Assembly: GCF_013372165.1 (NCBI RefSeq)
Contig: NZ_CP053828.1
Coordinates: 806,001-870,000 of the forward strand
DNA length: 64,000 nt
Source: Campylobacter hyointestinalis subsp. lawsonii
GTDB lineage: Bacteria; Campylobacterota; Campylobacteria; Campylobacterales; Campylobacteraceae
Reading direction: 5' to 3'
The first letter of the stretch is position 1. The number at the start of each line of letters is the position of its first letter. Under the pieces are notes generated by a model. It saw only the letters and a list, made by a program, of their open reading frames with translations, had not been told where the DNA came from and made no database searches. This document shows, in pieces, positions 37,021 to 45,708 of this stretch. The position numbers and the translations under genes were made by a program.

Positions 37021-37836
37021 ATGAAAATCGCTCTTATCTATTCTTATGATGGTTCTAAATTTAGCGGTTCGCAGTCTCAGCCAAATCTACTAAGTGTTGA
37101 AGATAAGCTAAACTCGGCTCTAAAACGCGTAGGTATATTTGAGCGTATAGTATCAAGCTCACGCACAGATAAAGGCGTCCATTCATTAGCGCAAGTATCT
37201 AGTGTGGAGTGCGGTGAGTTTTGGAAAGATAGACTTAAATGGCTAAAAAAAGAGCTTAATAAACACTCTGCGCCTTATATTTTTATAAAACAGCTATATG
37301 AGGTAGGTAGCGACTTTCATCCTCGTTTTTTTGCAAAAGCTAGGAGTTATAGATATATTTTGCATCACGGAAAATTTAATCCTTTTTTAAGTGATTATGT
37401 ATGTTTTTATGATGAGTTGCACTTAGATAGATTGAACAAAGCTTTAGAATGCTTTTTAGGACTACACGATTTTAAGCCTTTTTATAAAGTAGGAAGTGGT
37501 GAAAAATCAACCATAAGAGAGATATACCTGGCAAAGGCTTACCAAATTTATAAAGATAAATTTGGTAAATTTAAACGTATAAAAAGTGGCTTTCTACCGC
37601 ACCAAAGCAGTATATCTAAACAAAACTTAAATATAAAACAGACTTTTACCATTATAAATTTCAAAGCAAACGGATTTTTAAGAGCACAAGTAAGACTTAT
37701 GGTAGCAAATGCTTTGCAAGCTTGTAAAAGCGATGAGAGCTTAGCTAAATTTATCTCGAATTTCAAAGAGCAAAAACCGATTACTAGAATGCCTTCACCG
37801 CCAAATGGCCTATATTTGAAACGCGTATTTTATTAA
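37021..37836 (+). CDS. truA: tRNA pseudouridine(38-40) synthase
   Basis: 271 residues. The catalytic Asp lies in [14 protein letters not shown] (near residue 55), with [16 protein letters not shown] and [15 protein letters not shown] as further family segments. It modifies the anticodon arm of tRNAs. Length is usual. Last gene of the glmU-truA block; the nucleotide-sugar island begins beyond it. Confidence 0.95.
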   Translation: MKIALIYSYDGSKFSGSQSQPNLLSVEDKLNSALKRVGIFERIVSSSRTDKGVHSLAQVSSVECGEFWKDRLKWLKKELNKHSAPYIFIKQLYEVGSDFHPRFFAKARSYRYILHHGKFNPFLSDYVCFYDELHLDRLNKALECFLGLHDFKPFYKVGSGEKSTIREIYLAKAYQIYKDKFGKFKRIKSGFLPHQSSISKQNLNIKQTFTIINFKANGFLRAQVRLMVANALQACKSDESLAKFISNFKEQKPITRMPSPPNGLYLKRVFY

Positions 37837-38147
37837 ATTTAGCTAGTAGTAGATTTATTATTTATTAGTAAATTTTATAAATTTAGAACCTAGTGAATAT
37901 ACAAATCTACCAGACAATTAAAAACATAAAATCAGTTATCATGTAGATAATAATCACGCTAGATATTATGATAATGCAACTAATAGAGCTATTTTTTTAT
38001 TTTATATCAGTTTTAGTATGAGTATTGTAATGGCAATATTTTAAAATTTATATTAAAGATTAAAAATTTAATTTTTGAATATAAATTATCAAATAAATTT
38101 ATCTATATTAAGTGAATTTAAACTAAAATATAGATAAAATCCACTCC
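37837..38147. other. Intergenic gap at the left edge of the sugar island
   Basis: 311 bases, strongly AT-rich. No open frame, no tRNA, no clear hairpin terminator. It ends with ATATAGATAAAATCCACTCC just before gmhB; TAAAAT at 38135-38140 may be a -10 box, but it lies only seven bases before the ATG, so the gmhB message could be leaderless or the true promoter lies further up. Confidence 0.5.
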
Positions 38148-38648
38148 ATGAAAAAGATTAAAGCGCTATTTTTAGATCGTGATGGGGTGATAAATAAAGA
38201 CCCCGGTTATGTTTATCGTATAGAAGATTTTGAGTTTATGCCTGGGATTTTTGTGGCTTTAAGTGGATTTATGGAGCTTGGATTTGAGATTTTTGTCGTG
38301 ACAAATCAATCTGGCATAGGTCGTAAATACTACACTCAAGCTGATTTTGATAAGCTTAGTGATTATATGATAAACGAGTTTAAAACTCAAGGTGTGAATA
38401 TCAAAAAAATTTACTATTGTCCGCATGCGCCTGATGATAATTGCGAGTGTAGAAAGCCAAAACCCGGTATGTTTTTAGAGGCTTTGAGTGAATTTAATAT
38501 AGATATGAAAAGCTCAATTATGATAGGTGATAAGCAAAGCGATATTGACGCAGCTAGTGGCGCTGGAGTTGGTATGAGCTTTTTGCTTGATGGTGGTAAA
38601 TTTAGTAGCGTGATGGATGTTTTGGAGTATGTAAAATTGCATAAATGA
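38148..38648 (+). CDS. gmhB: D-glycero-D-manno-heptose 1,7-bisphosphate 7-phosphatase
   Basis: 166 residues, HAD phosphatase. Motif I FLDRDGVINKD, motif II FVVTNQSGIGR, a zinc site CPHAPDDNCECRKPKPG, and motif IV MIGDKQSDIDAA are all intact. It removes the 7-phosphate between the HddA/HldE kinase and the nucleotidyltransferase. With gmhA2, hddA and hddC 0.4-3 kb away it completes a GDP-heptose route, and may also serve ADP-heptose for LPS core. No ribosome site is evident before the ATG. Confidence 0.93.
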   Translation: MKKIKALFLDRDGVINKDPGYVYRIEDFEFMPGIFVALSGFMELGFEIFVVTNQSGIGRKYYTQADFDKLSDYMINEFKTQGVNIKKIYYCPHAPDDNCECRKPKPGMFLEALSEFNIDMKSSIMIGDKQSDIDAASGAGVGMSFLLDGGKFSSVMDVLEYVKLHK

Positions 38649-38992
38649 TAGTATTTGTAACTGCTTATTTGGATGTTCAAAGCCCACAAAGTGTAGGCGA
38701 AAACTAGGCTAATATCTATGGTTTTGCAATTAATTCCAAGTGACAATACCACAAGACTCTTTGAAGAATTTCATATGCCTACTATGCTGTGCGTGATGGA
38801 ATTTGTGGATTTTGTCGTGATATTTGATGATTACTTATGATATACTTGTTAAGTGTGCTAATTATGAAAGTAGGGTGGTTATGGATAGATATAAAAGCGA
38901 GAGAATCTTTCTTGGTGTTATAGCACTGACTGCTCTACGCTTACTGTAATTAGCAATAACTAGTATGGTATGTATTAAGCTGCGGAGCAATA
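38649..38992. other. Gene-free stretch, possible decayed coding DNA
   Basis: 344 bases with somewhat higher GC than true intergenic DNA here and only short frames: 20 codons from 38645 and 40 codons from about 38718 (MVLQLIPSDNTTRLFEEFHM...). Fragments such as AYYAVRDGICGFCRDI appear between stops in another frame. It looks like a decayed gene, but I cannot identify the family. Confidence 0.4.
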
Positions 38993-39676
38993 TTAAGAGT
39001 TATCATTAATAAATTTTTTATAGTCTTGTGGAATTCCAATATCAATGAAGTAGTCATCAAACACGCAGGCTCTAGCTTTAAGAGCTAAAAAATTGTTTTG
39101 AAAAAACTCTTCAAATGAGAATTTGCTATTTAAACTAAAATCGTCAAATATATCTTTGCTAACTAGATAAATTCCGCCATTTATCAAGCCATCGGATCTG
39201 AATTTTTTCTCATTAAATGCTGTTATATTATGATTTTTATCGATATTTACACTTCCGTATCTATCAAAATTATTCATATGTTTTAAAGCTACGCAAATTT
39301 TGCTATCTTTTAATTCTAAACCATTTAGGTTTATATCAAAAATTGTATCACCATTAAGTATATATACGCTATTTTGATCTACTAATTTTAAGGCTTCCAC
39401 AATCGCTCCACCAGTGCCTAGTGGCTCATCTTCTATGCTATAGACAATCTCCATATTTAAATATGAATTTTGAAAATAATTTTGTATTATTTCATATTTA
39501 TATGAAACGGCTAAGATAGCTCTTTTAATATTTTGTCTTTTTAAATACTCTAATATAAATGCTAAGAAAGGTTTGTTTTTAACAGGTGCCATAGGTTTTG
39601 GCAGGTTTGGTAATACGCTTTTAAGGCGTGTCCCAAGTCCGCCACATAAGATGATTGCTTCTTTGGGGCTATTCAT
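38993..39676 (-). CDS. hddC: D-glycero-D-manno-heptose 1-phosphate guanylyltransferase
   Basis: 227 residues, sugar-phosphate nucleotidyltransferase fold. Signature GGLGTRLKSVLPNLPKPMAP at residues 13-32, then YILNGDTIFD (metal-binding Asp) and GGIYLVSKDIF. In C. jejuni the hddA-gmhA2-hddC trio makes GDP-D-glycero-alpha-D-manno-heptose for capsule; the same trio and order are seen here. It starts one base after the gmhA2 stop. Confidence 0.9.
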   Translation of the reverse strand: MNSPKEAIILCGGLGTRLKSVLPNLPKPMAPVKNKPFLAFILEYLKRQNIKRAILAVSYKYEIIQNYFQNSYLNMEIVYSIEDEPLGTGGAIVEALKLVDQNSVYILNGDTIFDINLNGLELKDSKICVALKHMNNFDRYGSVNIDKNHNITAFNEKKFRSDGLINGGIYLVSKDIFDDFSLNSKFSFEEFFQNNFLALKARACVFDDYFIDIGIPQDYKKFINDNS

Positions 39677-40273
39677 CTATTTAAAACCTTTTCCAAATAT
39701 CTCTTCTTCTACGATAGCACAAATGATATGCCCTATAACAATGTGAGATTCTTGAATTCTAGGGGTGCAATTTGATGGCACTTTGATACAATAATCACAC
39801 AAATCAGCCATTTTACCGCCACTTTGACCAGTAAGGCCTACGGAGATTATCTCTTTTTCTTTACATACTTTTAGGGCTTCGATGATATTTGTGCTATTTC
39901 CGCTTGTTGATATTCCTATAAAAATATCACCTTTTACGCCTTGGGCTTGAACTTGTCTAGCAAATAATCTATCATATCCATAGTCATTGCCAATAGCTGT
40001 TAAAATGCTTGTATCAGTAGTGAGAGCTATACTAGGAATTCCTGGTCTATCAAAATAAAATCTACTTACAAACTCACCTGCTATATGTTGAGCGTCAGCA
40101 GCGCTTCCACCATTTCCTGCTAGCATGGTTTTAAAGCCATTTTTATAAGCATTTGTAGTGATTAAAGCTACCTTTTGGATAAGCTCTATTAGGGCTTTAT
40201 CTTGTAAAATTTGATTTTTTACTTGTATTGAGTCTTCAAAATGACTTTTTATATATTGATTTATAATTTCCAT
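39677..40273 (-). CDS. gmhA2: Sedoheptulose 7-phosphate isomerase
   Basis: 198 residues, SIS domain. TMLAGNGGSAADAQHIAGEFV (about residues 46-66) is the substrate loop, followed by ALTTDTSILTAIGNDYG and GISTSGNSTNIIEAL, then IGHIICAIVEEEIF with the family His/Glu. It converts sedoheptulose 7-phosphate to heptose 7-phosphate. Within the hddA-gmhA2-hddC operon it overlaps hddA by 13 bases. The core-LPS GmhA would be elsewhere in the genome. Confidence 0.93.
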   Translation of the reverse strand: MEIINQYIKSHFEDSIQVKNQILQDKALIELIQKVALITTNAYKNGFKTMLAGNGGSAADAQHIAGEFVSRFYFDRPGIPSIALTTDTSILTAIGNDYGYDRLFARQVQAQGVKGDIFIGISTSGNSTNIIEALKVCKEKEIISVGLTGQSGGKMADLCDYCIKVPSNCTPRIQESHIVIGHIICAIVEEEIFGKGFK

Positions 40274-41280
40274 GATTTTGCTCCTTCTTTGGTAAATGAG
40301 AAGTCTTGGATGTAGCCTTGTTGTTGGTTTAATATTTTAATTAGATTGTATTTTTTGATCGGATCTACTAAGAAAAACATAAATCCACCCGCTCCAGCTC
40401 CACTAGTTTTGCCACTATATGCGCCATTTTCCATAGCTAGATCATAAATTCTATCTAATTCATCATTGCTAACTATATCAGAGATAATTTTTTTAGATTT
40501 CCATGATTTGCCTAAAATTTGCGCTATAGTATCAAAATCCGCTCTAAATAGAGCCTCTTTCATAGACACTGCATCTTGCTTTATGGCATGCATAGCTTCT
40601 AAAGATTTATTATCACCAAGTTTGCCTTTTTTGTGCTCTTCTATATCTTTGGCTTCTCTAGTAATGTTGGTAAAATATAAAACTACTCTAGATTCAAGCT
40701 CGCTAGCGATCCAATTTTTGATTCTTAGTGGATTTACAATTACTCTTTTATTATCATAAAATTCCATAAAATTAAATCCGCCAAATGTAGCAGCGTATTG
40801 ATCTTGTGCGCCACCTACTATTCCTAAATCTTCTCGCTCGATTTCATAAGCAAGCTTTGCTATATCATATTCTCCAAGCGGTAGATTTAACCACTCTTTA
40901 AATGCTACAATAACCCCTACAACCAATGTTGAGCTTCCACCAAGACCACTTCCACTAGGGACATCTGAATATGTATGTAGCGAAAAGCTCAAAGGTTTAT
41001 GGGTAAAATCTTTTACAATTCTATTATATACTGCTTTATAAATATCCAAATTTCCGTCATTTTCTAAATGCGATTTGCTATCGTATTTTGCGTATGAGTT
41101 GGTATCTGGTGAATCAAATATAATTGTATTATCATCTCTTGGGATTAATGTACAATGAATATAAAGGGATATCGTAGCGTTTAAAACATAGCCAGTGTAT
41201 TTATCACAATATAAATTGATATCTGTACCACCACCAGCGAGTCCTAATCTAAGCGGGGTTTGAGAACGAATAATTTTCAT
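40261..41280 (-). CDS. hddA: D-glycero-alpha-D-manno-heptose 7-phosphate kinase
   Basis: 339 residues, GHMP kinase. Motifs: RLGLAGGGTDINLY near the N-terminus, PSGSGLGGSSTLVVGVI (ATP loop, about residues 109-125), and SGKTSGAGAGGFMFF near the C-terminus. It phosphorylates C1 for the guanylyltransferase. First gene of the leftward operon. The start has AGGAAATTTT upstream, directly followed outward by the left 26-bp inverted repeat, so its promoter lies on the recombinase segment (see there). Confidence 0.93.
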   Translation of the reverse strand: MKIIRSQTPLRLGLAGGGTDINLYCDKYTGYVLNATISLYIHCTLIPRDDNTIIFDSPDTNSYAKYDSKSHLENDGNLDIYKAVYNRIVKDFTHKPLSFSLHTYSDVPSGSGLGGSSTLVVGVIVAFKEWLNLPLGEYDIAKLAYEIEREDLGIVGGAQDQYAATFGGFNFMEFYDNKRVIVNPLRIKNWIASELESRVVLYFTNITREAKDIEEHKKGKLGDNKSLEAMHAIKQDAVSMKEALFRADFDTIAQILGKSWKSKKIISDIVSNDELDRIYDLAMENGAYSGKTSGAGAGGFMFFLVDPIKKYNLIKILNQQQGYIQDFSFTKEGAKSWKL

Positions 41281-41293
41281 AAAATTTCCTAAT

Positions 41294-41319
41294 ATTTTAA
41301 AAAATGGGACGATTAATTA
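41294..41319 (+). repeat. Left 26-bp inverted repeat
   Basis: Begins ATTTTAAAAAATGGG and ends ATTAATTA; identical, inverted, to 41985-42010. It is roughly palindromic about the central GGGACG (6 of 9 flanking bases agree), as recombinase crossover sites are. Its inner end forms the last four bases of a TATAAT box reading left into hddA. Confidence 0.9.
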
Positions 41320-41321
41320 TA
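41316..41321 (-). promoter_or_regulatory. TATAAT box spanning the left repeat edge, reading into hddA
   Basis: On the minus strand TTTTTTTAGGTTATAATTAATC: a consensus -10 after a T run and a G two bases before it, a good Campylobacter sigma-70 promoter. Two bases (TA) lie inside the segment, four (TAAT) in the repeat. At the right edge the matching hexamer, reading right into manC, is TTTAAT. Confidence 0.65.
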
Positions 41322-41350
41322 ACCTAAAAAAATTAAAACTAGTATAAATA

Positions 41351-41962
41351 TTATATTAATTTTCTATTTTTGCAAAAGCAGTAAAAACCAACATAACTTT
41401 TGGTTTTATCATAATTTAAAATAGTCCAAATTTCTTTTACATTGTGTCCTAATTTTAATAATTTTTTAATTTGTTTTATATCCTTATCATAAAAGCTATT
41501 AAATGAATTCTTAGGTCTTCCTAGGATTTTTCCTTTGGCTTTTGCGTTATGAAGTCCAGCTTTTGTCCTTTGAGATATAAAATCTCTTTCTATTTCGGCT
41601 AAATACGCATAAATAGAAAGTATCAATTTAAAAGTTGGATTATTAAAGTTATTTAATTCCATTTGTCTTAAAAAGCATAGTTTGACGCCGTTTTTTGTAA
41701 ATTCTAATACTATGTTTATTATCTCTAGCATATTTCTACCTAATCTAGATATTTCTGTAACTAAAAGCATATCACCAGCTTTTAATTTGGATTTTAACTC
41801 TTGGATTTTTCTTTTTTCTTGTGATTTTGTAGAGCTAATCTCAAGACTTATAATTTCATCAATGACGATATTTTGACTTTTACAATATTCAAATATTTGT
41901 AGTTTTTGTGCGTTTAAATCTTGCTTATTTGTGCTAACTCTAATATAAGCTATTGTCATCAT
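41351..41962 (-). CDS. Serine recombinase (resolvase/invertase family)
   Basis: 203 residues, the size of Hin/Gin-type enzymes. The N-terminal catalytic domain has IAYIRVSTNKQDLNAQK with nucleophile Ser10, the arginine-bearing EISRLGRNMLEI near residue 70 and FISQRTKAGLHNAKAKGK (E helix) near residue 130. The C-terminus has GRPKNS, the hinge, and a short helix-turn-helix. AAGGACAT precedes the start; a second ATG follows the first. It is the sole gene between the two inverted repeats. Targets are presumably those repeats. No transposase partner is present, so not IS607-like. Confidence 0.88.
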   Translation of the reverse strand: MMTIAYIRVSTNKQDLNAQKLQIFEYCKSQNIVIDEIISLEISSTKSQEKRKIQELKSKLKAGDMLLVTEISRLGRNMLEIINIVLEFTKNGVKLCFLRQMELNNFNNPTFKLILSIYAYLAEIERDFISQRTKAGLHNAKAKGKILGRPKNSFNSFYDKDIKQIKKLLKLGHNVKEIWTILNYDKTKSYVGFYCFCKNRKLI

Positions 41963-41984
41963 ATGTCCTTTTTATATTTTATTT

Positions 41985-42010
41985 TAATTAATCGTCCCAT
42001 TTTTTAAAAT
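41985..42010 (-). repeat. Right 26-bp inverted repeat
   Basis: Exact inverted copy of 41294-41319, in the leader of manC 19 bases before its ATG. Flanking bases outside the pair differ (AAT against CCAA), so identity stops sharply at 26 bases. Confidence 0.9.
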
Positions 42011-42028
42011 TTGGTTTTGGAGTTTTAT

Positions 42029-43399
42029 ATGACTAATGTAATATTGTGTGGAGGTAGCGGAACTAGGCTTTGGCCGCTTAGTAGGAAGCTTATGCCAAAG
42101 CAGTTTTTGCCACTATTTGATGATAAATCTTTGTTTGAGCTTACATATGATAGAAATTTTAAAATTTGAGATAATATAGTTATTGTAGCAAATGAAGAGC
42201 AATATTTTTTGGCTTTAGATCAATTGGGTGATAAAAAAGCAAAATATATTTTAGAATCCTTATCTAAAAATACAGCAGCAGCAATAACATTAGCCGCTTT
42301 ATCTTTGCCAAAAGATGAGATAGTTTTGGTAACCCCTAGTGATCATATAATAAAAGATGAGATAAAATATAATGATATTATACAACAAGCCGTAAAATTC
42401 GCAAATGATGATTGTATAGTGATATTTGGCGTTGAGCCGACATATCCAGAAACGGGATATGGGTATATTAAATTTAATAATAATGATGTAATAGAATTTG
42501 TAGAAAAGCCAAATTTACAAAAGGCTAGTGAATTTGTAAATTCAAAAGAATATTTGTGGAATTCGGGTATGTTTGTTTTTAAGGTTTCGTATTTTTTAAA
42601 ACAGATGAAAGAGTTAGCTAATGAAATTTATACTCTATGCTTAAATGCTTATAACAACTCTATAAAATTTGATGATATTATAAACATTAAAACTCAAGAT
42701 ATGATAGATATCCCATCAACAAGCATTGATTATGCGCTGATAGAGAAATCAAGCAATATCAAAATCATAAAAGCCGATGTTGCATGGAGTGATGTAGGGA
42801 GCTTTGAGTCTTTATCAAAAGAGCTTAAAAAAAGTGATAATTATATAAATGTCAAAAATAAAATTATTGAATCTAAAAATAACTTCTTTTATAGTCAAGA
42901 TAAAAATAAATTTATAGCCGCTATAGGCGTGGATGATTTGGTTGTAGTAGATACAAAAGATGCTTTGCTAATCACAAAAAAGAGCGAATCTCAAAGAGTC
43001 AAAGAGATATATGAATATATTAAAGATATTGATGATCTTAGCAAGACACATTTAAATGTCCATAGACCTTGGGGAACTTATACTATTTTGGAAAATGAAT
43101 TTGGCTATAAGATTAAAAAAATTGAGGTAAAGCCTGGCAAAAAGCTCTCTTTACAAAAGCATTTTCATAGAAATGAGCATTGGATAGTTTTAAGCGGAAC
43201 TGCGACTGTAGAGATAGATAATAATACATTTACTATTTGTCCCAACGAGTCAATTTATATAAAAATGGGACAAAAGCATAGGTTGATTAATGATGGCAAA
43301 ATACCTATAGTTTTGATAGAAGCGCAAGTTGGTGAATACACAAATGAAGATGATATTGTAAGATTTGATGATGATTTTGGAAGAAAGGATATAATATAA
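42029..43399 (+). pseudogene. manC: Mannose-1-phosphate guanylyltransferase / mannose-6-phosphate isomerase, interrupted by an in-frame TGA
   Basis: The ATG at 42029 (TTGGAG upstream) starts a perfect ManC N-terminus, [20 protein letters not shown], but codon 47 (42167-42169) is TGA, where RNFKI-W-DNIVIVANEE would be expected from a single TGG-to-TGA change. After it the same frame runs to 43399 for a total near 456 codons, the full ManC length: FVEKPN loop, VAWSDVGSF, then the type II isomerase cupin (RPWGTYTILE, LQKHFHRNEHW). A restart at TTG 42209 would lack the nucleotide-binding loop. It overlaps gmd by one base (TAATG). Probably inactive for GDP-mannose, unless the change is an assembly error. 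Confidence 0.85.
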
Positions 43400-44541
43400 T
43401 GGCAAAAAAGGCTTTAATAACAGGCGTTACCGGTCAAGATGGGGCGTATTTGAGTGAGTTTTTATTAAACAAAGGTTATGAAGTTCATGGGATAAAAAGG
43501 CGTTCATCGTTTTTTAATACAGATAGGGTAGATCATCTTTTTGATGGACATCATGATAAAAGTCGGCATAATTTTCATCTGCATTTTGGCGATATGACTG
43601 ATTCTATGAATTTAACAAGGCTTATATCTGATGTAAGACCTGATGAGATATATAATCTAGCAGCTCAAAGCCATGTACATGTGAGCTTTGAAACGCCAGA
43701 ATACACAGCAAATGCCGATGCCTTAGGAACTTTGAGAATTTTAGAGGCGGTTAAATTCTTAGGCTTAGAATCAAAAACAAGAATATATCAAGCATCTACA
43801 TCTGAATTATATGGAAAAGTTCAAGAGATACCGCAAAATGAAAAGACTCCATTTTATCCACGCAGTCCTTATGCTGTGGCTAAAATGTATGCTTATTGGA
43901 TTACTGTAAATTATAGGGAGGCTTATAATATTTTTGCTTGTAATGGAATTTTATTTAATCACGAAAGCCCTATTCGTGGCGAGACATTTGTAACTAGAAA
44001 AATTACTAGAGCTGTTTCTAAAATAACTTTAAATTTACAAGATTGTGTATATTTAGGAAATCTAAACGCAAAAAGAGATTGGGGACATGCTAAAGATTAT
44101 GTAAAGATGATGTGGCTTATACTTCAATATAAGGAGCCAAAAGATTGGGTGATTGCTACTGGACAAACGACAATGGTTAGGGATTTTGTGAAATTAGCTT
44201 TTTTGTATTGCGGGATTGAGCTTGAATTTAAGGGTCAAGGCGTTGATGAAATAGGCGTGATATCAAGCATAGATTATCAAAAGGCTTTGAATTTAAATAT
44301 CGATCTATCTCATCTTAAAATAGGTCAAGTAGTGGTGAAAATAGATCCTAGATATTTTAGACCTACAGAGGTTGATCTATTGCTAGGAGACCCAAGCCAA
44401 GCTCAAAATGAATTAGGTTGGAAAAGAGAATTTTCTTTACCTGATTTGGTAGATGATATGATGCAAAGCGATCTAAATTTGATGAGAAAAGATCAATTTT
44501 TACAAAATAATGGCTACAAAATAATGCGTTATTATGAATAA
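43399..44541 (+). CDS. gmd: GDP-mannose 4,6-dehydratase
   Basis: 380 residues, extended SDR. NADP loop [19 protein letters not shown], the arginine/His-bearing [13 protein letters not shown], catalytic STSELYGK and YAVAK (Thr/Ser, Tyr, Lys), and [21 protein letters not shown] near the C-terminus, all typical of Gmd. It makes GDP-4-keto-6-deoxymannose, the branch point to fucose, rhamnose, perosamine and colitose. Coupled to manC by a TAATG overlap, so polarity from the manC stop could lower its expression. Ends at a perfect palindrome. Confidence 0.94.
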   Translation: MAKKALITGVTGQDGAYLSEFLLNKGYEVHGIKRRSSFFNTDRVDHLFDGHHDKSRHNFHLHFGDMTDSMNLTRLISDVRPDEIYNLAAQSHVHVSFETPEYTANADALGTLRILEAVKFLGLESKTRIYQASTSELYGKVQEIPQNEKTPFYPRSPYAVAKMYAYWITVNYREAYNIFACNGILFNHESPIRGETFVTRKITRAVSKITLNLQDCVYLGNLNAKRDWGHAKDYVKMMWLILQYKEPKDWVIATGQTTMVRDFVKLAFLYCGIELEFKGQGVDEIGVISSIDYQKALNLNIDLSHLKIGQVVVKIDPRYFRPTEVDLLLGDPSQAQNELGWKREFSLPDLVDDMMQSDLNLMRKDQFLQNNGYKIMRYYE

Positions 44542-44560
44542 ATTTGATTTATTTAAACTC

Positions 44561-44588
44561 AGATAAATAGCAATATTGCTATTTATCT
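44561..44588. terminator. Perfect 28-bp palindrome between convergent gmd and the SDR gene
   Basis: AGATAAATAGCAAT followed by its exact complement, ending in TTT on the plus strand. It lies between two converging genes and would serve as a bidirectional terminator. Confidence 0.75.
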
Positions 44589-44602
44589 TTAAGTATATAA
44601 AT

Positions 44603-45628
44603 TTATCTATTTAGAGGGATTCTACCTTTTTTAATCTCATCTCGCCAATGATTTAACAGGTCTTCAAACATCTTTCTAGCTGGAATTTCTGGTTTCCAAT
44701 TGATAAAGCTTTTAATCTTAGTATTATCAAACATTTGATAATCAGCATCAATTGGGCGAAGTCTATTGGTATCTTCTTGAATTTTGATATCATCTCTTTT
44801 TGAAAATCTAAGCAATATATCTATAACTTCAGGCAGCTTAAATGCCTCTTCTCCTGCTATATTAAAAGCCTCCCCACAAGGCACTTTGCCTTTTTGGCTC
44901 TCTAGCGATAAAAGATAATACGCTCTAATAGCATCACGGCAATCTTGGAAAGTTCTAACACTTGATAGATTTCCAACTTTTATAATTGGCTCTTGAAGAC
45001 CTGCTTCTATTAGGGCAATTTGCTTAGCGACTGTACTTTCAAAAAAGACATCGCTACGCCTTGGGCCACTATGTGTTCCCATTCTAGTTACATAGGTTTT
45101 AATACCATAAGCCTCGCCATAAAATCTACCTAAATAGTCAGTTCCGATTTTGCTAATACTATATGGACTAGCGCCGTGAAATGGGGTATCTTCATTTAAT
45201 TTTATTCCAACTTTTGCTCTACCATAAACCTCGCTTGATGAGCATACATGGACAACTGGGTCATAAGCATCTTTTTGTTTTAAGGCTCTTATATTTTCTA
45301 ATATATTTGCTGTGCCTATGATATTTGTTTGTAGTGTTTCAATAGGAATATCAAAAGAAGTTTTAGGAAAAGATTGCGCCGCTAGGTGAAAGATCACATC
45401 TGGACGATGTGTTTCAAAAAGCTTTTGAATGCTTGAATAGTCATTTAAATCTGCATAATATACACTTATTCTATCATTTTTGTTGATGCGATCACTTAAG
45501 TGGTATATATTATCCATAGGCTCTTGCCATCGCATCATACCTATCACTTCATAATCTGTATTTTCTAGCAAAAAATCAGCCATTTGAGAGCCTACTTGCC
45601 CCGTAAATCCTGTAATTAGAGCTTTCAT
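44603..45628 (-). CDS. GDP-sugar 4,6-dehydratase-like SDR (GDP-manno-heptose dehydratase candidate)
   Basis: 341 residues, extended SDR of the Gmd/GDP-6-deoxymannose group: ALITGFTGQVGSQMADFL, HLAAQSFPKTSF, catalytic VCSSSEVYGRA and YSISK, NGFTF-like FNIAGEEAFKL. It differs from Gmd in lacking the RSSxFNTxR segment and resembles the DmhA/DdahA enzymes that dehydrate GDP-D-glycero-D-manno-heptose in Yersinia and C. jejuni. In an island with the whole GDP-heptose route this is the most likely job; a Gmd- or Rmd-like role is the alternative. It lies downstream of a strong hairpin, so may have its own promoter. Confidence 0.75.
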   Translation of the reverse strand: MKALITGFTGQVGSQMADFLLENTDYEVIGMMRWQEPMDNIYHLSDRINKNDRISVYYADLNDYSSIQKLFETHRPDVIFHLAAQSFPKTSFDIPIETLQTNIIGTANILENIRALKQKDAYDPVVHVCSSSEVYGRAKVGIKLNEDTPFHGASPYSISKIGTDYLGRFYGEAYGIKTYVTRMGTHSGPRRSDVFFESTVAKQIALIEAGLQEPIIKVGNLSSVRTFQDCRDAIRAYYLLSLESQKGKVPCGEAFNIAGEEAFKLPEVIDILLRFSKRDDIKIQEDTNRLRPIDADYQMFDNTKIKSFINWKPEIPARKMFEDLLNHWRDEIKKGRIPLNR

Positions 45629-45648
45629 ATTAGCGCCTTTAATTTAAA

Positions 45649-45681
45649 TTTAGCAAGCTAGTATATCACTAGCTTGCTAAA
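45649..45681 (-). terminator. Strong hairpin after the transketolase genes
   Basis: Perfect 14-base stem (TTTAGCAAGCTAGT and its complement) with a 5-base loop. On the minus strand it follows the transketolase stop at 45709 and precedes the SDR start at 45628, so it ends the long leftward operon. Confidence 0.8.
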
Positions 45682-45708
45682 AATAATCTAAATTAACGGT
45701 ATTTGATT

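Larger units (their letters stand above)
41294..42010. mobile_element. Candidate invertible segment with its own serine recombinase
   Basis: 717 bases bounded by perfect 26-bp inverted repeats (41294-41319 and 41985-42010) and almost filled by one serine recombinase gene. It separates two divergent sugar operons, whose start codons lie 14 and 19 bases outside the repeats. The arrangement (short recombinase, 26-bp inverted sites, regulatory position between divergent promoters) is what a Hin/Gin-like DNA inversion switch would look like. A small mobile element with terminal inverted repeats is the alternative. Inversion has not been shown. Confidence 0.65.

Noticed and set aside
37837-38147. 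Island attachment site next to truA
   Set aside because: No direct repeat, integrase or tRNA is found there, so no att site can be supported.
41294-42010. IS607-type insertion element
   Set aside because: The recombinase is of the small invertase type, there is no TnpB partner, and IS607 elements lack terminal inverted repeats.
42167-42169. TGA in manC as selenocysteine
   Set aside because: ManC enzymes have no selenocysteine, the expected residue is Trp, and no suitable hairpin directly follows; a nonsense change or error is simpler.
42209-43399. A shorter functional ManC starting at TTG 42209
   Set aside because: It would lack the [12 protein letters not shown] nucleotide-binding loop, and intact family sequence continues upstream in the same frame, so it is the 3' part of a broken gene.
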